Below the pieces are notes generated by a model. That model was not told the DNA's origin. It saw only the letters and a list, made by a program, of their open reading frames with translations, and did not search any database. The translations under genes and the position numbers were made by a program. Below are positions 27,157 to 36,337 of a DNA stretch of 64,000 nt, piece by piece. How positions within the stretch are numbered: position 1 is the stretch's first letter; every line of letters begins with the position of its first letter. The stretch is taken from NCBI RefSeq assembly GCF_049800675.1, contig NZ_JBLOOT010000002.1, positions 310,001-374,000 of the forward strand, read 5' to 3'. Origin of the DNA: Cauispirillum nitrogeniifigens. Its GTDB lineage: Bacteria; Pseudomonadota; Alphaproteobacteria; Rhodospirillales; Rhodospirillaceae.

Positions 27157-27891
27157 ATGCTCAAGCGCCCCCTCAAGCGGATTCTCAAGAGCGACGCCGT
27201 GCGCGCCGCCGCCTGCTGGCTGGGCGCGCAGTACATCCGCCTGGTGTGGGCCACGGGGCGCTGGCGCGTCGAGGGCGGCGACATCCCGCGCGCCTACTGG
27301 GACGCCGGCAAGCCCTTCATCCTGGCCTTCTGGCACGGCCACCTGCTGATGATGCCCAAGAGCTGGGACCTGTCCAAGCCCATGCACATGCTCATCTCCC
27401 AGCACCGCGACGGGCAGTTGATCGCCCGCGTGATCGGCCACTTCGGCCTGGGCACGGCGGCCGGCAGTTCGACGCGCGGCGGCTCGGCGGCGCTGCGCCA
27501 GATGCTCAAGGCGCTCAAGGCCGGCGAATACGTCGGCATCACCCCCGACGGGCCGCGCGGCCCACGCATGCGCGCCACCGCCGGCATCGTCAACGTTGCC
27601 CGCATGGCCGGCGTGCCGATCATCCCCTGCGCCTATTCCTGCGCGCCGCGCAAGCAGCTCAACTCCTGGGACCGCTTCCAGGTCGCCCTGCCCTTCGCCA
27701 GGGGGGTGATCGCCTGGGGCCAGCCCATCGACGTGCCCAAGGACCTCGACGAGGCCGGGATGGAGGCCGCCCGCCTGCGGGTGGAGGACGCCATGAACGC
27801 CCTGGCCCACGCCGCCGAGGCCGCCGCCGGCCACCCGCCCACGGAGCCGCAACCTCCAGGCCCGCCGCCGGAGAGGAAGAAAAAGCCATGA
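27157..27891 (+). CDS. DUF374 lysophospholipid-acyltransferase-like protein
   Basis: 244 residues. One N-terminal hydrophobic segment is followed by WHGHLLMMPKSW, SQHRDGQLIARV, GSSTRGGSAALRQML and TPDGPRGPRMRA, the DUF374 hallmarks distantly related to LpxL-type acyltransferases. In alphaproteobacteria DUF374 genes sit next to waaA and lpxK and are thought to modify lipid A or Kdo. The C-terminal 25 residues are Pro/Lys-rich. The stop overlaps the waaA ATG (ATGA, 27888). Confidence 0.88.
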   Translation: MLKRPLKRILKSDAVRAAACWLGAQYIRLVWATGRWRVEGGDIPRAYWDAGKPFILAFWHGHLLMMPKSWDLSKPMHMLISQHRDGQLIARVIGHFGLGTAAGSSTRGGSAALRQMLKALKAGEYVGITPDGPRGPRMRATAGIVNVARMAGVPIIPCAYSCAPRKQLNSWDRFQVALPFARGVIAWGQPIDVPKDLDEAGMEAARLRVEDAMNALAHAAEAAAGHPPTEPQPPGPPPERKKKP

Positions 27892-29174
27892 TGGCCGCCC
27901 TCTACCGCCTGCTGACCACGGCGGCCGGCCCGGCCATCGACCGCCTGCTGGCCCGCCGCCTGAAGCGCGGCAAGGAGCATCCGCAGCGCCTGCCCGAACG
28001 GCGCGGCACCCCCGGCCTGCCGCGCCCGGACGGGCCGCTGGTGTGGGTGCACGGCGCCAGCGTCGGCGAGGCACTGTCGGTGCTGCCGCTGATCGAGCGC
28101 CTGCTGGCCGACCGGCCGGGCCTGCACGTGCTGCTGACCACCGGCACCGTGACCTCGGCCGCGCTCATGGCCGACCGCCTGCCGCCGCGTGCGCTCCACC
28201 AGTTCGTGCCGGTCGACCGCCCGGCGTGGGTGCGCCGCTTCCTCGACCACTGGCGGCCCGACCTGGCCCTGTGGATGGAAAGCGAGTTCTGGCCCAATCT
28301 GGTGCTGGAAACGCAGAAGCGCGGCGTGCCCACGGTGCTGATCAACGGCCGCGTCTCCGAACGCTCGTTCCGGGCGTGGCAGCGCCTGCCCAGCCTGATT
28401 GCCAAGCTGCTGAGGGACTTCACCCTGGTCCTCGGCCAGACCGAGGGCGACCGCGCGCGGCTGGAGGCGCTGGGCGCCCCGCACACCGCCTTCGTCGGCA
28501 ACATCAAGTTCTCCGCTCCGCCGCTGCCGGCGGCCGACGACGCCCTGGCCGCCCTGCGCGCGGCGGTGGGCGGGCGGCCGCTGTGGCTGGCCGCCTCCAC
28601 CCATGCCGGGGAGGAAGCCATCGCCTGGCAGGTGCACCGCCGCGCCGCGGTGCCGCACCACGGGCTGCTCACCGTCGTCGTGCCCCGCCACCCGGAACGC
28701 GGCCCGGCCGTCGCCGTGGAGCTGGAGGCCGCCGGGGCGCGGGTCGTCCGCCGCTCCTCCGGGCGCCTGCCCGATGCCGCCACCGATGTCTATGTCGCCG
28801 ACACCATGGGCGAGATGGGGCTGTTCTACCGTCTGGCCCGCGTCGTCTTCGTCGGCAAGTCGCTGTGCGGCGGCGGCGGGCAGAACCCGCTGGAGCCGGC
28901 GCGCCTGGGCTGCGCCGTGCTGCTGGGGCCGCGCACCGCCAACTTCGCCGACATCGCCGGGCGCATGACCGCCGCCGGCGCCGCGCGTCCGGTGGCCGAC
29001 GCCGGGGAACTGGCCGAGGCGGTGTCGGCGCTGCTGGCGGACGCTGCCGCCCGCGACGCCCTGGGCCGCGCCGCCGAAGCCTTCGCCGGGGCCGAGGCCG
29101 GGGCGCTGGAGCGCGTGCTGGAGCGCCTGGAGCCGCTGCTGGCGGAGATGGAGAGGCGCCATGCACGCCCCTGA
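27888..29174 (+). CDS. waaA: 3-deoxy-D-manno-octulosonic acid (Kdo) transferase
   Basis: 428 residues. Transfers Kdo from CMP-Kdo to lipid IVA at the inner membrane. Visible are WVHGASVGEALSVLPLIERL (the acceptor/catalytic Glu region), LWMESEFWPNLVLE, VLINGRVSERSFRAW, GNIKFSAPPLP, VVPRHPERG and GGGGQNPLEPARLGC, all diagnostic of the GT30 family. It starts at ATG 27888 overlapping the DUF374 stop and overlaps lpxK by 14 bases, so it is translated as part of the msbA-lpxL operon. Confidence 0.97.
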   Translation: MMAALYRLLTTAAGPAIDRLLARRLKRGKEHPQRLPERRGTPGLPRPDGPLVWVHGASVGEALSVLPLIERLLADRPGLHVLLTTGTVTSAALMADRLPPRALHQFVPVDRPAWVRRFLDHWRPDLALWMESEFWPNLVLETQKRGVPTVLINGRVSERSFRAWQRLPSLIAKLLRDFTLVLGQTEGDRARLEALGAPHTAFVGNIKFSAPPLPAADDALAALRAAVGGRPLWLAASTHAGEEAIAWQVHRRAAVPHHGLLTVVVPRHPERGPAVAVELEAAGARVVRRSSGRLPDAATDVYVADTMGEMGLFYRLARVVFVGKSLCGGGGQNPLEPARLGCAVLLGPRTANFADIAGRMTAAGAARPVADAGELAEAVSALLADAAARDALGRAAEAFAGAEAGALERVLERLEPLLAEMERRHARP

Positions 29175-30150
29175 GTTCTGGCAGACCGGCGGCCCGCTGG
29201 CCCGCATCCTGGAGCCCTTCGGCCTGCTCTACGGCGCCGCCACCGTCTGGCGCCTGCGCCATGGCACGCCGTTCAAGGCGCCGGTGCCGGTGATCTGCGT
29301 CGGCAACGTGGTCGCCGGCGGGGTCGGCAAGACGCCGGTGGTCCTCGACCTGCTGGCTCGCCTGCCCGGCGCTCACGCCCTGCTGCGCGGCTACGGCGGC
29401 AGCGAACGGGGGCCGCTGCGGGTCGAGCCGGGGCGCCACGACCACGCGGCGGTGGGCGACGAGGCCCTGCTGCTGGCCGGCCGCGCGCCGACCTGGGTGG
29501 CCCGTGACCGCGCCGCCGGAGCCCGCGCCGCCGTCGCCGCCGGGGCCGCCAGCATCGTCATGGACGACGGCTTCCAGAACCCGAGCCTCGCCAAGGATCT
29601 GTCGTTGGTGGTGGTCGATGGGGTGGCGGGCTTCGGCAACCGCCGCATCATCCCCGCCGGCCCCCTGCGCGAGCCGCTGGCGGGCGCCTTCGCCCGCGCC
29701 GACGCCGTGGTGCTGATGGGCCCCGACGAGGCGGGCGTGGCGCGCCGCCTGGAGCGCCTGGGCTTCGGCCACCTGCCGCTGCTGCGCGCCGCCCTGGTGC
29801 CGGGGCCGGAGGCGGCGCGGCTGGCCGGGCGCAAGGTGGTGGCCTTCGCCGGCATCGGCCGGCCGGGCAAGTTCTTCTCCTCGCTCCGGGTGCTGGGGGC
29901 GCAGGTGGTGGCGACCCATCCCTTCGCCGACCACTATCCCTACGCCCCGGCCGACATCCAGCCGATCCTCGACGAGGCGTTCCAGTTGGGCGCCACCCCC
30001 GTCACCACGGCCAAGGACGCCGTGCGCCTGCCGCTCGACCAGCGCCAGCAGGTCGACGTGCTGGGCGTGTCGGTGGCCTGGGAGGACGAGGCCGCCCTGA
30101 TGTCCCTGTTCGCCCGCCTGCCAAGCCCGGAGACCGCCGCCCGTGTCTGA
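29161..30150 (+). CDS. lpxK: Tetraacyldisaccharide 4'-kinase
   Basis: 329 residues. Phosphorylates the 4' position of the lipid A disaccharide to make lipid IVA. A membrane-associated N-terminal helix is followed by the P-loop GNVVAGGVGKTPVV, LLRGYGGSERGPLRV, VGDEALLLA, MDDGFQNPSLAKDLSLVVVD and the C-terminal FADHYPY. Length and motif order are normal. It overlaps waaA by 14 bases and lpxL by 8, placing consecutive steps of the pathway in one coupled operon. Confidence 0.97.
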   Translation: MHAPEFWQTGGPLARILEPFGLLYGAATVWRLRHGTPFKAPVPVICVGNVVAGGVGKTPVVLDLLARLPGAHALLRGYGGSERGPLRVEPGRHDHAAVGDEALLLAGRAPTWVARDRAAGARAAVAAGAASIVMDDGFQNPSLAKDLSLVVVDGVAGFGNRRIIPAGPLREPLAGAFARADAVVLMGPDEAGVARRLERLGFGHLPLLRAALVPGPEAARLAGRKVVAFAGIGRPGKFFSSLRVLGAQVVATHPFADHYPYAPADIQPILDEAFQLGATPVTTAKDAVRLPLDQRQQVDVLGVSVAWEDEAALMSLFARLPSPETAARV

Positions 30151-31039
30151 GCGTCGTACCCCACGCCCGCACCTCCGCCACTACCTTCAGGCCGCCCTGG
30201 CGCTGCCGCTGTGGGGGCTGTTCGCGGTGCTGCCGGTGGAGGCGGCCTCGGCCCTGGGGGCGGCGCTGCTGCGCACCTTCGGGCCGCTGACCAAGCCGCA
30301 CCGCATCGCCCGCGACAACCTGCGCCGCGCCTTCCCGACCAAGGACGAGGCCGAGATCACGGCCATCCTGCGGGCCATGTGGGACAACCTGGGCCGCAAC
30401 GTCGGCGAACTGCCGCATCTGGCGGCCATCGCCGACCCGCGCAACGGCCGCATCACGGTGGAGGGCCTGGAACACCTGGAGGCGGTGCGCGACGACGGGC
30501 GGCCGGGGCTGTTCTTTTCCGGCCACCTCGCCAACTGGGAACTGATGCCGTTCATCATCCAGCAGGCCGGCCTGCGGCTGCATGTTTTCTATCGGGCCCC
30601 CAACAACCCGCTGGTCGACCGGCTGTTCCGCAAGGTCCATGCCGGCGGCGCCGGGGAACTGCTGCCCAAGGGCCGCGAAGGCGCCCGCCGGTCGTTGGAG
30701 CTGCTGCGCGAGGGCGAGCACCTGGGCGTCCTGGTCGACCAGAAGATGAACGACGGCATCCCGGTGCCGTTCTTCGGCCGCGACGCCATGACCGCCCCGG
30801 CGTTGGCCCAACTGGCGGTGAAGTTCGACGCCCCGGTGGTGCCCATGCGCATCACGCGCACCACGGGCTGCCGCTTCCGGGCGGTGTTCGAGGCGCCCGT
30901 GCCGATGGTCACGACGGCCACCGGCAAGGTCGACCTCGCCGCCTCCATGACCGCCGTCAACGCCCGCCTGGAAGCCTGGATCACGGACCGCCCGGAGCAG
31001 TGGCTGTGGGTGCATCGCCGCTGGCCGAAGGGGTCGTGA
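30143..31039 (+). CDS. lpxL: Lipid A biosynthesis lauroyl-type acyltransferase
   Basis: 298 residues, starting at GTG 30143. An N-terminal membrane anchor (ALALPLWGLFAVLPVEAASA) is followed by the HxxxxD/E acyltransferase motif in FFSGHLANWELMPF, then RAPNNPLVDRLFRK and GVLVDQKMNDGIPVPFFG, as in LpxL/HtrB/LpxM. It adds a secondary acyl chain to Kdo2-lipid IVA. As the last gene of the msbA-lpxL run it overlaps lpxK by 8 bases. Which acyl chain is used cannot be told. Confidence 0.93.
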   Translation: MSERRTPRPHLRHYLQAALALPLWGLFAVLPVEAASALGAALLRTFGPLTKPHRIARDNLRRAFPTKDEAEITAILRAMWDNLGRNVGELPHLAAIADPRNGRITVEGLEHLEAVRDDGRPGLFFSGHLANWELMPFIIQQAGLRLHVFYRAPNNPLVDRLFRKVHAGGAGELLPKGREGARRSLELLREGEHLGVLVDQKMNDGIPVPFFGRDAMTAPALAQLAVKFDAPVVPMRITRTTGCRFRAVFEAPVPMVTTATGKVDLAASMTAVNARLEAWITDRPEQWLWVHRRWPKGS

Positions 31040-31085
31040 GGCCAATCGTCCTGGGCAATCTCGACACCGCCGATGGAGGGAAGCA

Positions 31086-31715
31086 ATGACCGTCCTGCCG
31101 CTTGAGGGGCGCCGCTTCCTCGCCGACCTGGCCGTCAACAACGACCGCGCCTGGTTCGAGGCCCACCGCGCCGACTTCACCCGCTTTGTCCAGGAGCCGC
31201 TGCGCGCGCTGGCGGCGACATTGGCGCCGACCATGGCGGCCCTCGATCCGCTGATCGAAACCGACCCGCGCCGGGGCGTCGTCTCGCGCATCCACCGCGA
31301 CACCCGGTTTTCGGCCGACAAGTCGCCCTACCGCACCCGCATGTGGGTGGGCTTCAAGCGGCCGGGCAAGGACTGGCCGGCGCGCCCGGCCTTCTTCATC
31401 GAGGCCACCGCCGAGGACAGCCGCCACGGCATGGGCTTCTACAGCGCGTCGCCGGCCACCATGCGGGCCTTGCGCGCGGCGGCCCAGGCCCGGCCCGAGA
31501 CCTTCGCGGCGGCCCTGGAGGCGGCGACGGCCGCCGGGTTCAGGATCGAGGGCCAGGAATACGCCCGCCCCCGGCTGCCGGACGGCCTGCCGCCGGTGGT
31601 GGCGCCGCTGTTCCGGCTCAAGTCGGTGCACGTCGAACGCGCCGAGGGCGACATCGCGGACGGCTTCCGGTCCCTGGCTCCCCTGTACGAGCGCCTGCTG
31701 GCGGCCTGCCCCTAA
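31086..31715 (+). CDS. DUF2461 family protein
   Basis: 209 residues of the TIGR02453/DUF2461 family: FLADLAVNNDRAWFEAHRADF, RIHRDTRFSADKSPYRTRMW and the mid-protein GMGFYSASPATM. Family function is not established. No signal or membrane segment. It follows lpxL by 46 bases and its stop codon overlaps the stop of the convergent Na/Pi transporter by three bases, leaving no room for a terminator. Confidence 0.88.
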   Translation: MTVLPLEGRRFLADLAVNNDRAWFEAHRADFTRFVQEPLRALAATLAPTMAALDPLIETDPRRGVVSRIHRDTRFSADKSPYRTRMWVGFKRPGKDWPARPAFFIEATAEDSRHGMGFYSASPATMRALRAAAQARPETFAAALEAATAAGFRIEGQEYARPRLPDGLPPVVAPLFRLKSVHVERAEGDIADGFRSLAPLYERLLAACP

Positions 31716-33358
31716 CCCTCCGCCACGGCGGGGATGCGGGCCGGGGCCGCGCCTTCGGCGGGCTGGGCGCCCTCGGCCAGCATGGCCGTGCGCCGCACCA
31801 GCCAGATGGCGCGCTCGAACAGCGTGGTCACGGTGTAGAGCACGTCCTGCTCGTCCCGGCTCAGGGTTGCCTCGCCGGCGGTGGCGGCGCGGCGGGCGCG
31901 GTCCATCATGTCGCCGCGGTCGGCGGTCAGGGCCAGCAGCATGGGCAGGCCGTGCCCGTCATCGGCGCGGCTTTCCTCGGCCAGCAGGCGGACGGCGAAG
32001 TGCAGGCTTTCGACGACGCCATGGGTCAGCCCGGCCAGGGCCGGCGACACCTGCCCGCGGTCGAGCGCGGCGACCAGTCCGGTCACCGTCTCCCGCAGGT
32101 CGCCCAGCAGGGACAGGCGGGTGCGGGCGCGGATGGCGTCCTCCAGCGCGCGGTGGCCGACGCCGCCCTCGATGACCTCGGTCAGGAAGCCGCCGATGGT
32201 CCGCTGGAGCGTGCGCCCGGCCTCGGTCAGGGTGTCGTAGTGGACCAGCGTCGCCGGGTCGGCGTCGGCGCGCACGTTGTCGAGCGTCGCCGCCACCAGA
32301 TCGACCAGCCGGTCGGCTTCGCGCCCGGCCAGATCCAGGGCGGTGGCCGGCTCGGCCAGGGCTTCCTCGTGCAGGAAATGGGGCCGCGACAGGGTTTCCT
32401 CGGTGCTGGCCGGGGCGCGGCGCTCGATGGCGGCCAGCAGCGGGCCTTGCACCAGCGTCACCCCGGCGGCGGCGACCACCTGGAAGATCAGGAACACCCA
32501 CGCCGCCTGCCCCGCCGGATCGGCCGCCAGACGCTCCACCAGGGCCAGGACCAGCGGCACGCCGCCCACCGCCTCGGCCAGGAACAGGGTGGTCAGGACG
32601 GCCGCGCCCAGCACCTTGTTGGCCAGTTGCAGCGTCACCAGCCGCCGCGCCAGCCCGCGCAGGTTGGCCCCCATGAACCACACCGACAGGCCCGATCCCA
32701 GCCCGGCGCCGGTGATGATCATCATGGTCTGCTGCATCTCCAGAAGGCCGATGCCGACCAGCGCCACGGCGACCACCGACACCGTCGCCGACGACTGCGC
32801 CACCAGGGTCAGCAGGGCGCCCAGCAGGAAGGCGATGAACCAGCTTTCGGCGGCAAAGGCGATGAACTCGCGGGCCATCTCCATGTCGCGCAGGGGCGCC
32901 GCGCCGGCCTTGATCAGCCCGAGGCCGAGGAACAGCAGCCCCACCCCCAGCAGCGCGCCCAGCGGATCGCGCAGGCGCGGCGCCTTGTCCATCCCGGCGT
33001 AGGTGGCCACGCCGACGATGCCCAGCAGCCCCAGCACCATGGCGTGCAGGTTCAGCGTCGCCAGCATCACCAGCGCCGCCGTGCCGACGTTGGCCCACAC
33101 CACCAGCGGCACGGCGCGGCGGACCTCGACCAATCCGGCGCTGACCAGCGACACGACGACGAAGGTCACGGCGCTGGTACTCTGCGCCACCGCCCCGGCC
33201 ACCACGCCCAGCGCCCCGGCCGACACCGGGTTGCGGGTGCTGCGGGCGATGACGGCGCGGAAGCGCCGCCCGGTCATGCGCTTGAGATGGGCGCCGATCA
33301 TCTTGACGCCGATGAAGAACAGGCCGAGGCCGCCGAAGACGTCGAGCAGGATGTCCAT
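31712..33358 (-). CDS. Na+/phosphate cotransporter (NptA/YjbB type) with PhoU-like domain
   Basis: 548 residues. The N-terminal half has eight or so membrane helices with the two inverted QSS/QST repeats typical of PF02690 (GAVAQSTSAVTFV and LVAQSSATVSVVAVALVG). The C-terminal 200 residues are soluble, helical and PhoU-like. E. coli YjbB of this type exports phosphate. It lies 10 bases after the two-TM protein gene on the same strand, so the two are probably one operon. Confidence 0.92.
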   Translation of the reverse strand: MDILLDVFGGLGLFFIGVKMIGAHLKRMTGRRFRAVIARSTRNPVSAGALGVVAGAVAQSTSAVTFVVVSLVSAGLVEVRRAVPLVVWANVGTAALVMLATLNLHAMVLGLLGIVGVATYAGMDKAPRLRDPLGALLGVGLLFLGLGLIKAGAAPLRDMEMAREFIAFAAESWFIAFLLGALLTLVAQSSATVSVVAVALVGIGLLEMQQTMMIITGAGLGSGLSVWFMGANLRGLARRLVTLQLANKVLGAAVLTTLFLAEAVGGVPLVLALVERLAADPAGQAAWVFLIFQVVAAAGVTLVQGPLLAAIERRAPASTEETLSRPHFLHEEALAEPATALDLAGREADRLVDLVAATLDNVRADADPATLVHYDTLTEAGRTLQRTIGGFLTEVIEGGVGHRALEDAIRARTRLSLLGDLRETVTGLVAALDRGQVSPALAGLTHGVVESLHFAVRLLAEESRADDGHGLPMLLALTADRGDMMDRARRAATAGEATLSRDEQDVLYTVTTLFERAIWLVRRTAMLAEGAQPAEGAAPARIPAVAEG

Positions 33359-33368
33359 GGCTGGTGGC

Positions 33369-34079
33369 TCAGGCGCCGGGGGTGTCGTGCTGGTGGCGGT
33401 CGGCGCGCATCACGGCGGCCAGGAACAGCCCGACCAGCCCGACGCAGACCGCCAGGCCCCACAGGGAGGCCCGCCGCAGCGTCTCGAAGCGGGCGCGGTT
33501 GGCCGCCGCGCTGGCGGCGCGGACGTCCTCCACCGCCTGGCGAATCGACTCCGCCAGGGCATCGACGGACTCGTTGAAGGCCCGGTCGACGCCGCGCACG
33601 CGGGCGTCGATGGCCGCCGGATCGAACGGCCGCTGCGCCACCGCCGCCCGGTAGGCGCGGCCCATCTCCGCGTGGTCGGCCAGCAGGCGGCGCGGCACGG
33701 CGGCGTCGATGCCCGGCGGCGGCGCCTCGGCCAGGGCCGACAGCAGGGCGTCGACGGCCGCCTCTTCCTCGTGGAAGCGGGCCAGGTAGCGGGCGAAGTC
33801 GTCGGGGGCGCCGCCGCGCAGCAGGACGTTCTTCCATTCCTGCACCTGCACCTTGAAGTGCACCTGGGCGCGGCGGGCGGTGTCCAGGGCGGCGACCAGG
33901 CCATCGACCCGGCGCGTCTCCTCCACATAGCCCTTGTGCCCGTAGTGCTGGCCGAACAGCCCCAGCACGGCGGTGGCGATCAGGGCGACGCCGACCAGGG
34001 CGCCCAGCGGCACCAGCGACCGGCGGTCGCGCCGGGCGCGGCTGGTGAAGTCCCAGGACTGGACGTGGTCGGTCATCAT
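33369..34079 (-). CDS. Two-TM periplasmic sensor-like protein without output domain
   Basis: 236 residues. One membrane helix at about 23-43 (LVPLGALVGVALIATAVLGL), a 150-residue periplasmic helical domain resembling chemoreceptor four-helix-bundle ligand domains (HFKVQVQEWKNVLLRG is typical of methyl-accepting protein sensors), and a second helix near 207-228. The cytoplasmic tail is only a few residues, so no HAMP or signalling domain follows. It may partner the Na/Pi transporter encoded 10 bases downstream. ATG 34079 follows AGGGGG; ATG 34076 is equally possible. Confidence 0.7.
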   Translation of the reverse strand: MMTDHVQSWDFTSRARRDRRSLVPLGALVGVALIATAVLGLFGQHYGHKGYVEETRRVDGLVAALDTARRAQVHFKVQVQEWKNVLLRGGAPDDFARYLARFHEEEAAVDALLSALAEAPPPGIDAAVPRRLLADHAEMGRAYRAAVAQRPFDPAAIDARVRGVDRAFNESVDALAESIRQAVEDVRAASAAANRARFETLRRASLWGLAVCVGLVGLFLAAVMRADRHQHDTPGA

Positions 34080-34259
34080 GCGGCCCCCTGTTGCCAAACC
34101 GGCGCAGGATAGGGCTTCGCGGGCGCGGCAACCAGCACGCAACGATGACAAAACGCCGCCCCCGGCTGGACAGAGGCGCCCGGCGTGGCTATGAAGGGGG
34201 AATGTGCGACGGGCGCGACCGGCGGCCGCGCAAGAGCGATCATGGGGATTTCGGGCACG

Positions 34260-34592
34260 ATGACGATCACGGCGGAACGCGACGGCGGCACCCTGGTCCT
34301 GCAACTGCAAGGCCGCCTGGACAGCACTTCCTCGGCGGCGGCGGAGGCCGAGATCCTGGGCCAGCTCGACGGCGGCGCCGCGCATGTGGTGCTGGATTTC
34401 GCCAAGCTGGACTACATCTCCAGCGCCGGGCTGCGCGTCATCCTGGTTGCCGCCAAGCGGGTCAAGGCGGCCGGCGGCGCCATGGTGCTGTGCGCCCTGC
34501 AACCGCACATCCGCGAGGTGTTCGAGATCTCGGGCTTCCTGTCCATCCTGACGGTGGTCGACGACCGCGCCGCCGCGCTGGCCAAGGCCTGA
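34260..34592 (+). CDS. STAS-domain anti-sigma-factor antagonist
   Basis: 110 residues, a single STAS domain. The phospho-acceptor loop reads VVLDFAKLDYISSAGLRVIL, with the conserved Ser in the DxxxxSSAG pattern, as in SpoIIAA/RsbV. Such proteins bind RsbW-type kinases when dephosphorylated, freeing a sigma factor or other target. An RsbW-like gene is convergent 15 bases away, making a likely pair. Start ATG 34260; ATG 34242 in frame is possible. No PP2C phosphatase or sigma gene is nearby. Confidence 0.88.
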   Translation: MTITAERDGGTLVLQLQGRLDSTSSAAAEAEILGQLDGGAAHVVLDFAKLDYISSAGLRVILVAAKRVKAAGGAMVLCALQPHIREVFEISGFLSILTVVDDRAAALAKA

Positions 34593-34607
34593 TCGCGCGG
34601 GCGGTTC

Positions 34608-35045
34608 CTACACCACCATCGCCAGGGTGACCACGTTGCGCCCGTCGCGGTGGGCATAGGTCACTTCGTCGACCATGGTGCGCACCAGATGCACGCCCAG
34701 GCCGCCGATGGGGCGGTCGTCGATGGAGGCATCCAGGGCCGCCGCCTTGGCGTCCTTGAAAGGATCGAAGGCCGGCGCGTCGTCGCTCAGCTCGACCACC
34801 AGCGCGTCGCCGGCGCGGCCGACCGTGGCGCTCATGCGCACCGGCCGGTCGCCGGCCCGCGCGGCGCCGTGGGTGACCACGTTGGTCAGCAGTTCCTCCA
34901 CCGCCATGGACAGCTTGAAGGTCTTGCCCGGCGGCATGTCGGCGGCCTCGCAGGCGGCCTCCACCAGGGCCTGGACCTCCGCCACGCGCGGCAGTTCGGC
35001 CGGCAGGTCGAGCCTTTGGGGGGGCGCGGGCGGGCGGCTGGGCAT
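34608..35045 (-). CDS. RsbW-like anti-sigma factor / serine kinase (GHKL ATPase)
   Basis: 145 residues. The N-box KLSMAVEELLTNVVTHGAA, G1-like ELSDDAPAFDP and G2 region GGLGVHLVRTMVDEV define the HATPase_c_2 fold of RsbW/SpoIIAB. It should phosphorylate the STAS protein encoded convergently 15 bases away and sequester a target protein when the antagonist is phosphorylated. The 380-aa gene lies 35 bases upstream on the same strand, so they may be co-transcribed. Confidence 0.9.
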   Translation of the reverse strand: MPSRPPAPPQRLDLPAELPRVAEVQALVEAACEAADMPPGKTFKLSMAVEELLTNVVTHGAARAGDRPVRMSATVGRAGDALVVELSDDAPAFDPFKDAKAAALDASIDDRPIGGLGVHLVRTMVDEVTYAHRDGRNVVTLAMVV

Positions 35046-35080
35046 GGCCTGGGGATCTCCCTGCGAAGGACTCCTACGGC

Positions 35081-36223
35081 CTACGAGCCGTCCCCGCCTT
35101 TATCGTCCGACCGCCGCGCCTGCGCAAGAAACTCCGCAAGGTCCACCAGAAGCGCCCTGGCGCCGGCGGGATCGGACGGCGCGCGGTCGGTGATCAGGCG
35201 CACCGTCATCTCGGCCCGCCGGGTGATGGTGCGGTCCACCGCCAGGCGGATGCGCGTGCCGCCGGGGGCGTCGATGCGGTGGATGAAGGTGCGCAGGGCC
35301 ATGACCTGCTTGAGCGCCCCGCGCAGGGCCGGCACGGACAGCGCGCCGGCGGCGTGGCGGTCCTCGATGTCGCGGAAGGTGGCCAGGACCAGCAGGCCGC
35401 AGCGGTGGATGAAGTCCTCCACCAGGGCGCGGGACAGGGCGCCCTGGCTGTCGATGCCGTGGTCGTCCACGCCCACCGAATCGAGCACCCGGCCGACCAG
35501 CGTGCCCAGGTCCTCCACCTGGCTGACCACCACGGCGACGTCGAAGCGCTGGCTCGGCCCGCGCGTGCGGATGTAGGCGTCGACGGCGCGGCCGGCACAG
35601 CGCAGGGCGGTGCGCGCGGTGACATGGGCCAGCGAGCGCACGGCCTCCTGCGCGGCGGTGGCGCCCAGGTCCTCCAGCAGCCACTGAATGACGTCCAGGC
35701 GCAGCTGGTCGAACGACACGGCGCGGATGTCCACCGGATCGGTGGTCTCCAGGGTCCGCGTCAGGGCGCGGTGGTAGTAGATGGCGGCATGGGCGATGCG
35801 GTCGACGAGCTGCTTCTCCAGCCCCGCCCGCCGGCCCTCCGCCAGCAGCGGCGAGCGCAGCACCGCCTTGGCGACGCCCAGGCGGCGGGTCAGGGCGCCG
35901 GTCTCGGCCACGGCCTCGCGCTCGCCCGGCGCCGGCACGTCGGCGACGATGCGGTCGATCAGCCGGGGCAGCGTCTTGTCCAGCTCGCCGCGCAGATAGG
36001 TCAGCGCCTCGGTGGTCGGCGGGTCGCGGCGCAGGGCGGCCACGGCCTCGCCCAGCGCGGCCACGGCAGCCTCGCCCGGCGCCTCCTCCACCGCCGCGGC
36101 GACCCCGGACAGCACGCGCGCGGCATGATCACTGAACCGCGCCGGCCGGCGCGGGCGGATGACATTGACCCTGGTACCCACGAGGTGCGGCCCCTTCCCG
36201 TCGTACATCCAAAAGATATACAT
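35081..36223 (-). CDS. Unrecognised 380-aa protein upstream of the RsbW-like gene
   Basis: 380 residues, mostly alpha-helical, no signal peptide or membrane helix. It is rich in Arg, Ala and Asp. Blocks that may be conserved are LRLDVIQWLLEDLGATAA, VVVSQVEDLGTLVGRVLDSVG and VMALRTFIHRIDAPGG. I do not recognise a family. The frame has normal GC-rich codon use over its full length. It lies 35 bases before the RsbW-like gene on the same strand, so it could supply the signal or target of that partner switch. Start ATG 36223; ATG 36208 in frame is an alternative. Confidence 0.7.
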   Translation of the reverse strand: MYIFWMYDGKGPHLVGTRVNVIRPRRPARFSDHAARVLSGVAAAVEEAPGEAAVAALGEAVAALRRDPPTTEALTYLRGELDKTLPRLIDRIVADVPAPGEREAVAETGALTRRLGVAKAVLRSPLLAEGRRAGLEKQLVDRIAHAAIYYHRALTRTLETTDPVDIRAVSFDQLRLDVIQWLLEDLGATAAQEAVRSLAHVTARTALRCAGRAVDAYIRTRGPSQRFDVAVVVSQVEDLGTLVGRVLDSVGVDDHGIDSQGALSRALVEDFIHRCGLLVLATFRDIEDRHAAGALSVPALRGALKQVMALRTFIHRIDAPGGTRIRLAVDRTITRRAEMTVRLITDRAPSDPAGARALLVDLAEFLAQARRSDDKGGDGS

Positions 36224-36337
36224 CGTCCGTTGAACGGAGGCGAGACATCCCAGGAGTAGGACCCGCAGGGAGGGGAATGGTTCCAGGGGGGCGCTCCATC
36301 ACTCCGACCTGCCAGCCACGCTGGAAAATGGCGCCGG

